A DNA stretch of 64,000 nt from Ptiloglossa arizonensis (GCF_051014685.1 NC_135061.1:1692529-1756528); one strand, 5' to 3'; numbered from the stretch's first letter, positions 1-11,148 are shown. Numbers and translations are program-made. Notes: generated from the letters alone by a model not told the origin.

Positions 1-215
1 GTCTGTGAGCTATCCGTAGAATCTGGAAGTCTTTAAGATATCAGTGGAAGTCCATAAACTATCCGTAGAATCTAAGGGTTTATAAGCTAGCAGTGAAACG
101 TGCGGATCTGTACGTAGAATCTGGGAGTCTTTAAAATACCAGTAGAACCCAAGAGTCTGTAAACTATCTCTAGAATCTTGGATTTTATTAGCTACCGGTG
201 GAAACTAGCAGTCCG
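1..215. repeat. Degenerate ~28-bp tandem array running off the left edge
   Basis: About eight imperfect units of roughly 28 bp follow one another, each recognisable by GTCTNTAA, then TATC or TACC, then GTAGAA or GTGGAA and a CT/GGA tail. The array is open at the left edge of the window, so its full size is unknown. Units differ by many substitutions, so it is old. Similar GTAGAATC phrases recur near 60.7 kb. Confidence 0.7.
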
Positions 216-1310
216 CAAGATTTCGATCGAGCAGATCGTAGGATTCGAAGAATCACTGTGTACGTCAAGGACAACGAAGCTGTTAGAGGTTCTTGGGTCT
301 CTTTGGTACAATTGAGGGCTCTAATTCCATTAATGATCCAAAAAGTCATGTTCCAACAACCATTGATCCAGTCTACTGATGTTCCAATTGGTAAAGAGAG
401 TTCAATGTCCTTACGGTTCATGGGTTTGGCTAACACGATTGTCTCGAGGTCCAGGAATTGTTAGGAAGAACAAGGGTCCAGGTGTCTTGGAAATATCCGA
501 GATATCATAAATCTCGTGAATACGAAGGATTATGCCAGGATCGCCCACACCGTTGCACTCCTCGTAAACATATTGACCTCTGGCACTCTTGGTAGATTCT
601 AAACACCTAGAAATCCCTCAATTATCTGCTCCCAGGGATCGGATTCCACGAGTTTGAATACATAAGCATCGTGTCCCATGCGTCGTACGTCGTCAGTGCT
701 GGATGCTAAATGTTCAGTTTTCGCCACAATTTCGGATTAATAGCGCAACGTGTATTAGAGCAATATTACAGAAATATCTTATATGCTTTGGATGATTAAT
801 TTTAGTATTCTTTGATTCAAAAATAGATCGTCAGTCGGAAACCTGACGTGGTGAATCGAAGCACGAATCAAAGATATACTTTATACGCTATAGGGTCAGC
901 AGGTGTCTGTTACCGGGACGTTTGTCTACTTTATGGTAGTATAGCACTTTAATGCACCCTGTTGTAAAGTTCAGATTATAATATCTAGTTTATTATAATA
1001 TGCAGGGATCTCGCGTATCTAGTAGTATAGTAATTGTATATATAAGAGTATAAAGTTCGAAGAAATGCGTATACAGTGATACGTCTTGATGTGAACGACG
1101 ACATGTCGTGTGGTCTTTCTGACTCTGGACTTGGAATTCGACTGAAAAGAAAAGCCAAAAAGGAAAACGGCCAAACCGTTGACCGTGTCACGGGACCGTA
1201 TCGGAGCAACGAACAAAAATATAAACAGAAAAGTTCCTTTCACTCGCGCACTATAACACAAGGGATCGCAAGAGAAATACTTAAGTGAGAATGGCTTAGC
1301 TTACTCTTCA
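216..1310. other. No recognisable gene; partly repeat-like sequence
   Basis: An 88-codon frame (198-464, plus) and an overlapping 82-codon frame on the other strand exist, but neither resembles a known family and both sit in sequence that still echoes the degenerate array to the left (for example GGTAGATTCTAAACACCTAG near 590). A short inverted repeat CGAGAT/ATCTCG lies near 500. From 1,070 to 1,290 small overlapping frames on both strands show no coding character. Confidence 0.5.
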
Positions 1311-1440
1311 CTCCGTAGAATAATCGAATAAGTAGCGAAATTCACTGCTAAGGCGAATACCTCCGTAGAGAATACGTCGAATTAGCGAAAGTTGCCGTTT
1401 CAAGGAAATACTTCCGTAGAGAGTATATCGGCGAAAATAA
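1311..1440. repeat. Three-copy ~50-bp tandem repeat
   Basis: The phrase TCCGTAGA recurs at about 1,312, 1,362 and 1,412, each followed by similar A-rich sequence containing AATAC and a GCGAAA-type tail. Spacing is 50-51 bp. It lies next to the LTR-like block that follows and could be its internal leader if that block is read on the minus strand. Confidence 0.6.
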
Positions 1441-1460
1441 TAATACTAATAATCAAAAGG

Positions 1461-1736
1461 TGCGCGGCGGGTGACTGACAGAGATTCACACTTGACTAGA
1501 TTGGAACAATCAATGAATTTTTATTCAGAGGGCAGCGGCTTGTATACAGGAATTTCGTTTATCGGTGATCCCGGTGTTTAGGCTTCGTGACGGTTTTATC
1601 GGCGTGTTCGGTGATCCTCACAACCGCGTGGCGGACGACCCTTCCATGCCAATACGGAGACAGTTCTTAAAACTGATATCGACATCTGGCACCCTTCAGA
1701 TCATTGTTGCATTCGTTCCAACACACTGATGACAAC
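1461..1736 (-). mobile_element. Possible solo LTR-like block (minus orientation)
   Basis: Read on the minus strand this ~276-bp block starts TGTTGTCATCAG and ends GCCGCGCA, so it has TG...CA termini, and it carries an AATAAA signal (complement of TTTTTATTCAG near 1,520) followed by a C/T-rich segment, as in LTR R-U5 regions. No primer-binding site, polypurine tract, partner LTR or target-site duplication was found. It may instead be the end of an unrelated transcript. This call rests on overall layout only. Confidence 0.25.
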
Positions 1737-2078
1737 AAATGAGAAATTTATACGAATCTACGCGAAACAGTTCCCCCCGAAACTATGAATAAACAAACTA
1801 CGACAACGTATGCGTACTCAAAGGAGGGATTGAAAATTTCTTTCCGCCAAAGGGTTTGAACGCAACAGATGAATCCAGCCCGCGTGAAACTTGAGCCGTT
1901 TTATATAGTCTGGGCAGAAAATTGTAATCTCTTCCGCGAACTCGAAATCTTCTCTTACAGACTTGCTTCAAATTTACTCGAGGATAGAGGCTTTAACAGG
2001 AGAAATACTTTAAGCGGTATTAGAGGAAAAGTTCCTTTTGAGCAGTGCCAAAGGTAAAATCCTCCCCCGGTTTCCATT
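1737..2078. other. Unique spacer, nothing recognised
   Basis: A spacer between the LTR-like block and the 179-bp array. A 62-codon frame at 1,869-2,057 has no recognisable similarity and no supporting context. Confidence 0.5.
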
Positions 2079-3354
2079 AAAGGAAGAATTTCATCAACAT
2101 TATCAATGCCGCGACACCTTAAAATGGTGCTCGATCTCATCGATACCCTAAAGTGGTAGATGGCAGCTGCGAGTAAATGTCTCTCGTAAAGTTGACTCAA
2201 GTCGATCCCTTCGTTCGTACAAATTTCGCACAGGTCCTCCTCTGCTTCGATTGGTATTAAGGAAGAATTTGACCAACATTATCAATGCTGTGACACCTCA
2301 AAATGGTGCTCGATCTCATCGATACCCGAAAGTGGAAGATGGCAGCTGCGAGTAAATGTCTCCCGTAAAGTTGACTGAAGTCGATTTCTCGGTTCCCTTC
2401 GTTCCTACGAATTTCGCATACGTCCTCCTCTGCTTCGATTGGTGCTAAGGAAGAATTTGACCAATATTATCAATGCTGTGACACCTTAAAATGGTGCTCG
2501 ATCTCATCGATACCCGAAAGTGGAAGATGGCAGCTGCGAGTAAATGTCTTCTGTAAAGTTAACTGAAGTCGATTTCTCGGTTCCCTTAGTTCGTACAAAT
2601 TTCGTCCACGTCCTCCTCTGCTTCGATTGGTGCTAAGGAAGAATTTGACCAACATTATCAATGCCGCAACACCTTAAAATGGTGCTCGATCTCATCGATA
2701 CCCGAAAGTGGAAGATGGCAACTGCGAGTAAATGTCTCTCGTAAAGGTGACTCAAGTCGATCCCTTCGTTCGTACAAATTTCGCACACGTCCTCCTCTGC
2801 TTCGATTGGTGCTAAGGAAGAATTTGACCAACATTATCAATGCCGCAACACCTTAAAATGGTGCTCGATCTCATCGATACCCGAAAGTGGTAGATGGCAG
2901 CTGCGAGTAAATGTCTCTCGTAAAGTTGACTCAAGTCGATCCCTTAATTCGTACAAATTTCGCACACGTCCTCTTCTGCTTCGATTGGTGCTAAGGAAGA
3001 ATTTGATCAACATTATCAATGCCGCAACACCTTAAAATGGTGCTCGATCTCATCGATACCCGAAAGTGGTAGATGGCAGCTGCGAGTAAATGTCTCTCGT
3101 AAAGTTGACTCAAGTCGATCCCTTCGTTCGTACAAATTTCGCACAGGTCCTCCTCTGCTTCGATTGGTGCTAAGGAAGAATTTGATCAACATTATCAATG
3201 CCGCGACACCTTAAAATGGTGCTCGATCTCATCGATACCCGAAAGTGGTAGATGGCAGCTGCGAGTAAATGTCTCCCGTAAAGTTGACTGAAGTCGATTT
3301 CTCGGTTCCCTTCGTTCCTACGAATTTCGTACACGTCCTCCTCTGCTTCGATTG
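2079..3354. repeat. Seven-copy tandem array, unit 179 or 188 bp
   Basis: Units begin AAGGAAGAATTT at 2,080, 2,259, 2,447, 2,635, 2,814, 2,993 and 3,172, giving spacings of 179, 188, 188, 179, 179 and 179 bp. The longer variant differs by an inserted segment around TTCTCGGTTCCC. Each unit carries GGCAGCTGCG (an E-box core) and CATCGATACC. Because 179 is not a multiple of three, the ~60-codon minus-strand frames that repeat here (starting ATGATAATG) shift frame at every unit and are not credible genes. Copies are highly similar, indicating recent homogenisation. Confidence 0.95.
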
Positions 3355-4217
3355 GCGCAACGATAAATCGATAAGCATCCACCTTTCGTGGGTAAGACAA
3401 AGCCGAAGACCGTGATAACAACCGATGCGTGAATCTGACTGGAACAATAGTTTGGACCTTGTTGATTAAATGTCAACAGAAGGCAGAGAGTCTCCTTCTT
3501 GCTTTTCGGCTGGTGTGCAGGATGAATCCTCACCGGTGTGTCCTGCACCTGACGTCGTAAGGGTTGGACGAAACGAAGCCAGGGGTCGATGCAGGAAAAA
3601 GACGAATAGAAAAGAGGGGAAGGGGAGAAGGTCGGGCTAATTGGATGTCGGAGGCGCAATCTTGCGGTTTCCATTTGTCATTCGAGAGCGCGAGAGGCGA
3701 TTCATCCTTTTGTGTGTGTGTGTATGTGTGTGTGTGTCTCTCTCCTTCTCTGGCTTTCTTCCCATTTCCATTTTTCTCCCGGCCCGGTCCTCTTCTTCCC
3801 GCGATCGTCCACACACGCGGAATCCTACTCTGAATTCAGTAATCGCGACGATCTGTGCGAACGTTAGCCGGATATTACGAGGATTCGAGAGTGGCCACGG
3901 CCCTCTTTGGAATCCGATCCACGTAGCTCGAAAATCGCGCCAAAAATTCCACGATCCTCGACGATTGGTATAAGTCTTCCTGTCCGTCGAGACGTTTTAT
4001 AAAGGAAGGTCACAACCTGTCCCCTTTCCGATCTCAACGTGCTTTCACGGGACGCTCGAAGACGAGCTCTTGTTTCAGCGGGTGAAACGTTGAGCGTAGA
4101 CTCTCGATAATTGCAGATACTTGAATAATTTAGGTTAGAGAAATACAACATTCTCGATACTCGATACAGAATTATTGTTTCTATCGTGAAAAAGATATTC
4201 ATTTACCTGAAATACTG
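3355..4217. other. Unique sequence with a TG/TC microsatellite
   Basis: Several overlapping frames on both strands (up to 118 codons) reflect a GC-richer stretch rather than a recognisable gene. A (TG)n run passing into (TC)n occupies about 3,708-3,753. A CpG-dense segment follows at 3,780-4,080. No splice-bounded exon was convincing. Confidence 0.5.
3708..3753. repeat. TG/TC compound microsatellite
   Basis: An uninterrupted TGTGTG run with one TATG interruption passes into TCTCTCTCC. Such alternating tracts are length-variable and can adopt Z-DNA; no gene depends on it here. Confidence 0.9.
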
Positions 4218-4577
4218 CAGGGTGTCCCGATCGTTACCGGTCGATTTGAATTTCCCGCTATTTTTAAAACGTCGATCCGATTTACCCGAAACTTGACACA
4301 CTTTATTTAGACACATGGGAAATTAACTGTGGGAAAATACAAGGTGAAATAACGCGTGTAAATTATTCAGTCGTATTAGGAAAAATCGCAATTCTTAACA
4401 TTCGTGACACAACGTCATGAAAAATTTTGGGAAAAGATTGGTGGTCCACTTGGAAGATATTTTCCATTATTGACTCTCAAGTTTGTACTTTTAAATAAAA
4501 AAAGAAAATACCAAGATCGGTTAAACTGTTCGAGTTTCGTTCACAAAGTAAAGCAAACGATGATTGGGACACTTTTT
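4218..4577 (+). mobile_element. Family A MITE, near full length
   Basis: The left end reads CAGGGTGTCCCGAT followed by ACCGGTCGATTT; the right end carries the inverted counterpart GATGATTGGGACAC. The interior (GAATTTCCCGCTA, then a TACAAGGTGAAA-type block, then ACTCTCAAGTTTGTACTTT) matches, in reverse orientation, the copy at 25.37-25.75 kb. It has no transposase frame; the 101-codon frame overlapping it (4,404-4,709) is incidental. The superfamily is not certain from the termini alone. Confidence 0.85.
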
Positions 4578-6260
4578 CTATTCCAAGCCAAGGTGTTCGC
4601 AATTAGAGAGATTTCGAAGATCGTTGCTTTTTTGTATAAACTTTATTTAACGATCGCGAGAGCTAACTTCGTAAAAACGAATTTAACCGACGTTCGTTAT
4701 TGCGCGTAATGCTCGTTCGAGTTTCGTATTCTCTACAACATTGACCGTAATTAGTACCATGGATAGAGTTAGCTAAGTGGACTTCGCTGTAATGATGTTC
4801 CTAACTCAGTTGTTATCAGGCTCATTATTATCGGGCCGTTTCGCCACTTCCGTGAAAAGTTGTACACGAGACTACTTTTCACCGTTTCCTTCCGTTGATT
4901 GTGCAGTATGCACGCGTTTCGTTTTTCCTTCGCCTCCGTTCATTGGTCGCTTCAGCTGCACCTGATTAATCTTTATGAAATTCTTAGATTAAACGCGGGG
5001 AACTGTTGCAGCTCCGCGAGCTACCAGAACTACGAGAAATAAAATATTAAATGTTGGGAAACAGTGAAACGATAAACGTCTCTCGGAGATCCGAAACGAG
5101 TACCTTTAATACTGGATTTTAAACGGTTTTAATCTCGTTTCGATATGCACGGAATCGTGATACGAAAAATATTCACATTTAAAGCACGATGAGAGAAATA
5201 TTTCTTTTAATTGCGAGTTTTTCGGCTTGTTTAATAAATGATTTAAACGCTCACTGCGCTAACTGCTTGATATGCTTTGGTTCGCGAAGGCAGTGTAATT
5301 TAGCGTTCTATTATGTAGACGGGTTTCTATGTGTAAGTATAGGAGTTTGCGTACCTTTGGTTGGTTATATCGGTAGCGTAGATTCAAATCTTCGTCCCTA
5401 TTTCCTTCTGAACAGTACCAGCATTTCGTACACCGGAGTTGATGATAATTTATTCGTACAAAATTGGAAAAAAGAAAATAGAAAGCGTCCAATAAGTTCT
5501 CATGTATTTCAACGAAATAGAATTTCAAAAATATTTTCTAGCAGCATGTTTGTATATATGTAGATATTTTTTTTTTACGGAATACAAGCGTTAAATCGAA
5601 TGTGAGTAATATACGCGACTCGAAATTTTAATTATTGATTTATATACGTGTCTCATTAAACGAAAGAAGCCCAGATGCATAACTACCGAGGCATGAATCT
5701 CGAAGGACCCTCAGGAGTCCACGAACTATAGTCTGAGAAATACTGCTTCAGATAGATTAATTACCAGAGATGAATAATGGATACTGTGTAATAATCTATG
5801 TATCAAGGAAAAGCGTCTATTGTAAATCAAACACAATGACGCGAAATGCTCATCTATCGTTAGGAAACATCTTTTGTCACAGACATAACGCAGAGTTTCG
5901 TGACTTTTATGGTTAAAGTGTATATAATTCCATGAAATGTATTCAGAGTCTCTCTTACATCTATTGAATTTAAACTGTAAAATCTATTTAAAATATCTTC
6001 ACGCTTAACGTTCTTAGAAAGCATATTTATATACGATTCTAAACTTTCTTTTCAATTTTTATCTTTCGTATGCGTTGCAGGAAGTAATTATCAAATCTTT
6101 CTAAATTAAAATATCTTATCTTATAGATACATGGAAGCCTCGTAAAATTGCCACAGTTCAAACGAATTGAAATATATTCTGAGAAGAATAGTTTAAATAT
6201 ATTTTATCCAAAGTAGATTGCATCGATACTTACGTTGCTGGCAGAAATAAAATAAAAACA
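4578..6260. other. Unique AT-rich sequence without a recognised gene
   Basis: The stretch holds one ATG-initiated frame of interest (5,189-5,563, listed separately). The rest (5,564-6,260) is low-GC sequence with no long frame, no tandem repeat and no RNA gene that I could recognise. Confidence 0.5.
5189..5563 (+). CDS. Weak candidate: 124-codon frame with a signal-peptide-like start
   Basis: The frame starts at a true ATG and begins MREIFLLIASFSACLI, a hydrophobic run resembling a signal peptide, followed by a cysteine cluster (HCANCLICFGSRRQCN) and a second hydrophobic stretch (FLCVSIGVCVPLVGYIG) near residues 47-63. I do not recognise a family. There is no clear TATA box, splice site or neighbouring gene. 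A minus-strand frame of 89 codons overlaps it, and a frame this size can arise by chance in 64 kb. I regard it as probably not a gene unless transcript data support it. Confidence 0.12.
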   Translation: MREIFLLIASFSACLINDLNAHCANCLICFGSRRQCNLAFYYVDGFLCVSIGVCVPLVGYIGSVDSNLRPYFLLNSTSISYTGVDDNLFVQNWKKENRKRPISSHVFQRNRISKIFSSSMFVYM

Positions 6261-6261
6261 G

Positions 6262-6330
6262 AGGACGTCTCTCGACTTACCTGAAACAAAAATTTTAAAG
6301 GAAACATTACACACTGCTACGTTTTACTAT
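6262..6330 (-). promoter_or_regulatory. Candidate recursive splice site (fused acceptor/donor)
   Basis: On the minus strand the sequence reads TTTCCTTTAAAATTTTTG then TTTCAG directly joined to GTAAGTCG, with the junction between 6,281 and 6,280. The pyrimidine-rich tract and CAG form a good 3' splice site and GTAAGT a near-perfect 5' splice site with no nucleotides between them. A possible branch point (TGTAAT) lies about 25 nt upstream of the AG. This is the layout of ratchet points described in long Drosophila introns. It predicts that the window lies inside a large minus-strand intron. No exon has been identified in support. Confidence 0.4.
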
Positions 6331-6666
6331 TATCGTGAGTTATTAATACATTTTTACAAATCTCTTTTAACAATGAAAAGTCATTTAATTAATAATTATA
6401 CGAAACCCATCGCTTTAAAAGCGTATACGAAATACAAAAAAAAAAGAAAAAAGATCGGTCTGTGTACGAACAAATGCCCTATTGAACTCTCTTTTTGAAT
6501 TGTAGTAGGTTTTCTGTATAGATTTTGGGTAAAAGCATATTCAGGACACAAAAAGAATATACCGTGCCATACATGAACGCACGCTCTATTGAACTCTGTT
6601 TTTCAGTCGTGGTAGATTTTACGTATGGTTATTTTTCATTCGACGAAGTATTGGCCAATATTAAAT
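6331..6666. repeat. Diverged pair of ~60-bp segments
   Basis: A segment containing TATTGAACTCTCTTTTT and GTAGGTTTT (about 6,478-6,520) recurs in diverged form as TATTGAACTCTGTTTTT and GGTAGATTTT (about 6,586-6,620). Spacing is about 108 bp. An A-rich run precedes it near 6,437. Nothing else was recognised. Confidence 0.5.
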
Positions 6667-7083
6667 AAAAACCATAACATGTATAGAACTTTGAAAATTT
6701 GATTTTAAATAATTGGTAGATCTATGCTTCCATAAATTTGTGACTCTGTAGGTGTCTCTGTCAACAGTTGGTTAATTCTAACAACTAATCTGTGACTAAG
6801 ACATAATTATCAAACAATTACAATTTATTATATCACGAAGAGTATAATCGTGGTGTCCAAGATCCTGGACACCAAAACCATAACATGTATAGAACTTTGA
6901 AAATTTGATTTTAAATAATTGGTAGATCTATGCTTTCATAAATTTATGACTCTGTAGGTTTCTCTTTCAACAGTTGGTTAATTCTAACAACTAATCTGTG
7001 GCTAAGACATAATTATCAAACAATTACAATTTATTATATCACGAAAGGTATAACCGTGGTGTCCAAGATCCTGGCCACCATTT
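6667..7083. repeat. 206-bp direct duplication, each copy ending in an inverted repeat
   Basis: ACCATAACATGTATAG occurs at 6,671 and 6,877 and the two ~206-bp copies are almost identical. The first copy ends with TGGTGTCC, an 8-nt loop and GGACACCA (6,851-6,874), a perfect 8-bp inverted repeat; the second has one mismatch (GGCCACCA). GTTGGTTAATTCTAACAAC inside each copy is a second near-palindrome. No coding frame is present. It could be a recent tandem duplication or paired ends of an unrecognised element. Confidence 0.85.
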
Positions 7084-10000
7084 TGTTAAAATTGAACGGC
7101 AGCAGTTATGTAACTACTTACTGTATTTAATTCAAACGAGGTCAAAGTAGGTTATGCACGTTTATATGAACCGTATCTATTGTTTTCGTGTTCTCAAGCC
7201 ACTCCTAAAACGGTATCAACATATTACGATACACCGTGCAGGTCATCGCGATAAGTTAATCTTTATTCGTTCAGATGCGATCTCTAATATCTCCGCAGAG
7301 CTCTGTGTACAGTTCTATTCGCGAACTATCCGTTGGATAACCATCGACTCGATTATCTTAATAAACATAGTGAACGGTGTACGTGTAGCGTCGTTCTTGA
7401 TCACTCGATTCTTCTTCGTAAAGATGCACCCTCTACCTTAGACATCAAAGGCAGATGCAGTGGGGCTCGTTAGAGATTTCATCAACTAGATGTTGAATCG
7501 AAGCTAGGTCAATGCAAAACGACATGAAATCCGTATCAGTGAAGAAAACAGGAAACAGGATGAAAAGTAATCTGGTTGAGAGTTTCCATCCTGTATTTTG
7601 AAAGAGAGGCTAATGCAATGCCATTGCACTTCACATCAGGCTGAAGAATAATTCGTCCAATCTGTATAGATTACAGTGCTATACAGGCGGATAAATTGTA
7701 TACGTTACGAATGTATACATCAGATATAAATTGAAATATAATAATGAAAAACGGGACAGTTTTTCGCGATAAAAGATATAATTTTAATATTTTAAATACA
7801 ATTCCTTTTTAAACGGGTACCCGTAAAAATGTTTCTCCTTGAAACACACGATAGTAATATTTTAGAGAACATTTCCACCAGATCGAGAATTTTTAATATT
7901 CAATCGTAAAAACTTTCAGATTGAGCTTGCACATTGCACAAAATCGGTTCATTTTATTACTGGAAATAACTTCGCTTGTGATCGAAAATCTATAATTTTT
8001 GCAATACCTATTTCGCAACGTGTCATGTAACCTATCGATAGTAATTATGAGAGTGTAATAAATATCTGTAAATGTACGCGCGATTAATTCGTAGAATATC
8101 CACATTGGCTACATTTGCGCCGAGATTACAATCAATAGAACTTCACACGTTAATTAGCCAATTAACGAGAACTCTGGCGATCTTCCTGGTTGATGTGCCA
8201 TAAATGGAATCAATATCGGCGAATAGCAAATACTGATAACACAGACAGCGCGGTTAGTCTTCTATTATGCTCGCGTGAATGAACCTTTGATATCTAGATA
8301 GGACTTTAGCGCGGAAGACGCGAATAGGGTCATTCTTTGATTGGTTTCACGCTAAGCTTTTCAACGTTCGGGCTTCAAGGGACGCAACCTACAAAGGTAC
8401 ATTATAAATCAGTGTTCTCCCTAAAGACGTGACACTCGAGCGGGAGAAAACGAACAAATCCTTCGTCTTGTGGTCGATAGAAAAAAGAAATTGCCTTTTT
8501 CCATTCGATTGAACGAGGTGAAGAAGATGGAGTAAAACTAGAACAAAATCAGGTACCTTTTATTTCTGTAACCCTGATAAAGGGTTACCTCATAATTTTG
8601 AAATTTAATGACGTATTCAACTATACTATACTCCGATTCTTAATTTTCTTGAATTATATGTTATAAATATTATAAATATATAATTTATATAATATATATT
8701 ATATTAATATATAATTATAAATTGTTAAAAATTAAATTATCTAACGAGAATAAAAATGGTTCATAAATTATTTGGAAAAGAACTTAAACTTTTAATTATA
8801 ATAAATTCGTGTTAATTCATTAGATGTTTAGACACTGTTTGTTTAATTTTGTACAATACTAATAGATCCATTTGTTATTGAAAAAATACGCAACATATAT
8901 CGAATAATTTCAAGCTCAAATTTCTCTAAAAAAATTAGAAGTAGTATATATATAATATTCATGCAATTTTTAAACGTTTCCACATTTTTGTATCGAGTGC
9001 ATTCATCGCGTATTAAAGGAAAAATTAGATTGTCACGCTTTAAATATTTATCAGTATTAAAAAAAGAATTCTAGTTAAACGATAGAATAGTATTTTCATC
9101 TAAACACCAATCACTCTTACGAGAACAACCTTTTTATGATTTTTCTTTTAGTATTTCGATTAAAATCTTATCGATTCGCGATAGTGCGTAAACATCGGCG
9201 AAAGTAAACGTACAAAAGGTAAGAAATTTTGTACGAGAGAGAACAGAGTCGATCGTTTATAAAATCGTATTAATAAATGAATCGGTGGTGTCGCTGTGCA
9301 ATAACAACATGCATAAACGAAAGAAGGTTTGTGTACAATGCAAGTGGAACAACATCGTAACTGGAACGCGAAACTTTCGTAATTTTGAAGCTCAGACTAG
9401 CGACAGATAGCTGGAAGCATGAAAATATGTAAACAGCTGTGTAACCTCGTGCTTACGGTAACACAAGCCAACACATTAGCGCGGAACTGTGACTATCAGG
9501 GTAAGCGTGAAGCGTAAGAATGTAATTATTTGCTCGGTGTAACATATTGTCTAATGTAATATTTGATAACGACCAGTTACGAACGAAACCGCTCAATTGA
9601 TTACTTAATAATCGAAATTTGGCACACATAATATTCAACTGGCTACGACTAGAAAAATACACGTACAAAATAAATAGAAACTCTCACGCGACTAAAAAAT
9701 CTGAATAATTAACTCGTATCGTAATTATAAGCACGTGATTTCAATAACGAGGTCCTTTGTAAACGTGACTCTGATCAGGTGTTTCTTTTACGAAAATTCT
9801 AAACTCGAAAAAGGATCTGTGATTGCATTATATTTGAATTATTGAATAAGATTATAGCAAGAAAGATGTTTCGAGGGGGATAAAAGAATATTGTTCTTAT
9901 TTAACGAAGAAAATTTGACAGCAGTAGCACACTATTTATCCAAAGTCCATTGTGTTCTGTTTGTCACCGAGCAAATGTAAAATTTCTTTTGGCCAACCGA

Positions 10001-10489
10001 ACGTACCCTAAGGAAGTGACCTTCGAGAAGTTCATGGAAGAGTGAAAATTATTTAAGCGGATAAATACCAACACGACTGTCACAAGTTCTGTTTGGAAAA
10101 CATGTTCGAAGTTTGAAATTCTCGTCCACTCGAGTAACTTTACCCTCCGGAGACTCAAGCGTGATCAAGATCACTGTTTACAGACTATGCACGGAGTAGG
10201 AAGTATACTTATATAAGGTGAGGTGTGTATAATAATAATAAATAATGGTTATTATTACGCGAGACTATGGTTTCGAGAAAATCGATTTCGAAACTTCATC
10301 GAGCACGATTGTGCACAACTTGTCTGACCATTGTTCTCCAATTCTACTTATGCCACAGGGTATGTATATTTGTACCTTCACGGCGATGATTACCATTAAA
10401 ATAATCAAACCATACCATTGAAAAATCGCCTAATGATATCCTAAAAAAATTGAAAATAAAATCAACCGTAAAAATTAAACCTTCTTCCA
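7084..10489. other. Long unique AT-rich stretch, no gene recognised
   Basis: Frames are all short (up to 95 codons) and lack recognisable similarity. An A/T-only palindromic run of TATAAT/ATTATA type lies at about 8,650-8,720. A donor-like AAAAG/GTAAGAAA occurs on the plus strand at 9,219 without an upstream acceptor. A small AATAATAATAAATAATGG run is near 10,230. No tandem array or MITE was seen. Confidence 0.5.
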
Positions 10490-10668
10490 GTGCTTTTCAC
10501 CGTGTACTTTCTCACGATTGATTTCCCATCTGTCTAAATAACATACGTAGAATTTTAAATAAATTCTATTCGAGATTTCAAAACTAGCGGGAAATTCGAA
10601 TCGCTCGGTGAGTATTGGTACACCCTGTACACGTTTCGAAGCAGCTCCTCGCACGACTCCCTGAAATG
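10490..10668 (-). mobile_element. Family A MITE end fragment that seeds the adjacent array
   Basis: TTCACCGTGTACTTTCTC, GATTGATTTCCCATCTGT, AGCGGGAAATTCGAATCG and the terminal CACCCTGTAC line up in the same order and spacing with the family A copy at 25.61-25.75 kb. The fragment is therefore the terminal third of a family A element in the same (minus) orientation. Its last ~120 bp is also the first unit of the 120-bp array. Confidence 0.75.
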
Positions 10669-11148
10669 TAGAGTTTTAGATAAATCTGTTCGAGATTTCA
10701 AAAATAGCGGGAAATTCGAATCGCTCGGTGAGTATTGGTACACCCTGTACGCATTTCGAAGCACCTCCTCGCACGACTCCTTAAAATGTAGAGTTTTAGA
10801 CAAATCTATTCGAGATTTTAAAAATAGCGGGAAATTCGAATCGCTCGGTGAGTATTGGTACACCCTGTACGCGTTTCGAAGCACCACCTTGTACGACTTC
10901 CTGAAACGTAGAGTTTTAGACAAATCTGTTCGAGATTTCAAAACTAGCGGGAAATTTGAATCGCTCGGTGAGTATTGGTACACCTTGTACGCGTTTCGAA
11001 GCACCTCCTCGCACGGCTCCTTGAAATGTAGAGTTTTAGATAAATCTGTTCGAGATTTCGAAACTAGCGGGAAATTTGAATCGCTCGGTGAGTATTGGTA
11101 CACCCTGTACGCGTTTCGAAGCAGCTCCTCGCACGGCTCCCTGAAATC
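10549..11148. repeat. Five-copy 120-bp array built from a MITE terminus
   Basis: CACCCTGTAC (once CACCTTGTAC) recurs exactly every 120 bp at 10,621, 10,741, 10,861, 10,981 and 11,101. Each unit contains the family A terminal block AGCGGGAAATTCGAATCG plus about 45 bp of other sequence (GCGTTTCGAAGCA, CTCGCACGACTCC, GTAGAGTTTTAGA). As 120 is a multiple of three, one minus-strand frame stays open for 182 codons (10,555-11,103) with a 40-residue repeat beginning YQYSPSDSNFPL. The open frame follows from unit length and I do not call it a gene. Confidence 0.95.

Noticed and set aside
198..464. 88-codon plus frame near the left edge
   Set aside because: Peptide unrecognised, opposite strand equally open, and sequence grades into the degenerate array.
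2470..3198. Four similar 60-codon minus-strand genes
   Set aside because: They coincide with units of the 179/188-bp array and change frame at each unit.
10555..11103. 182-codon minus-strand gene with 40-residue repeats
   Set aside because: Entirely within the 120-bp MITE-derived array, whose unit length is a multiple of three.
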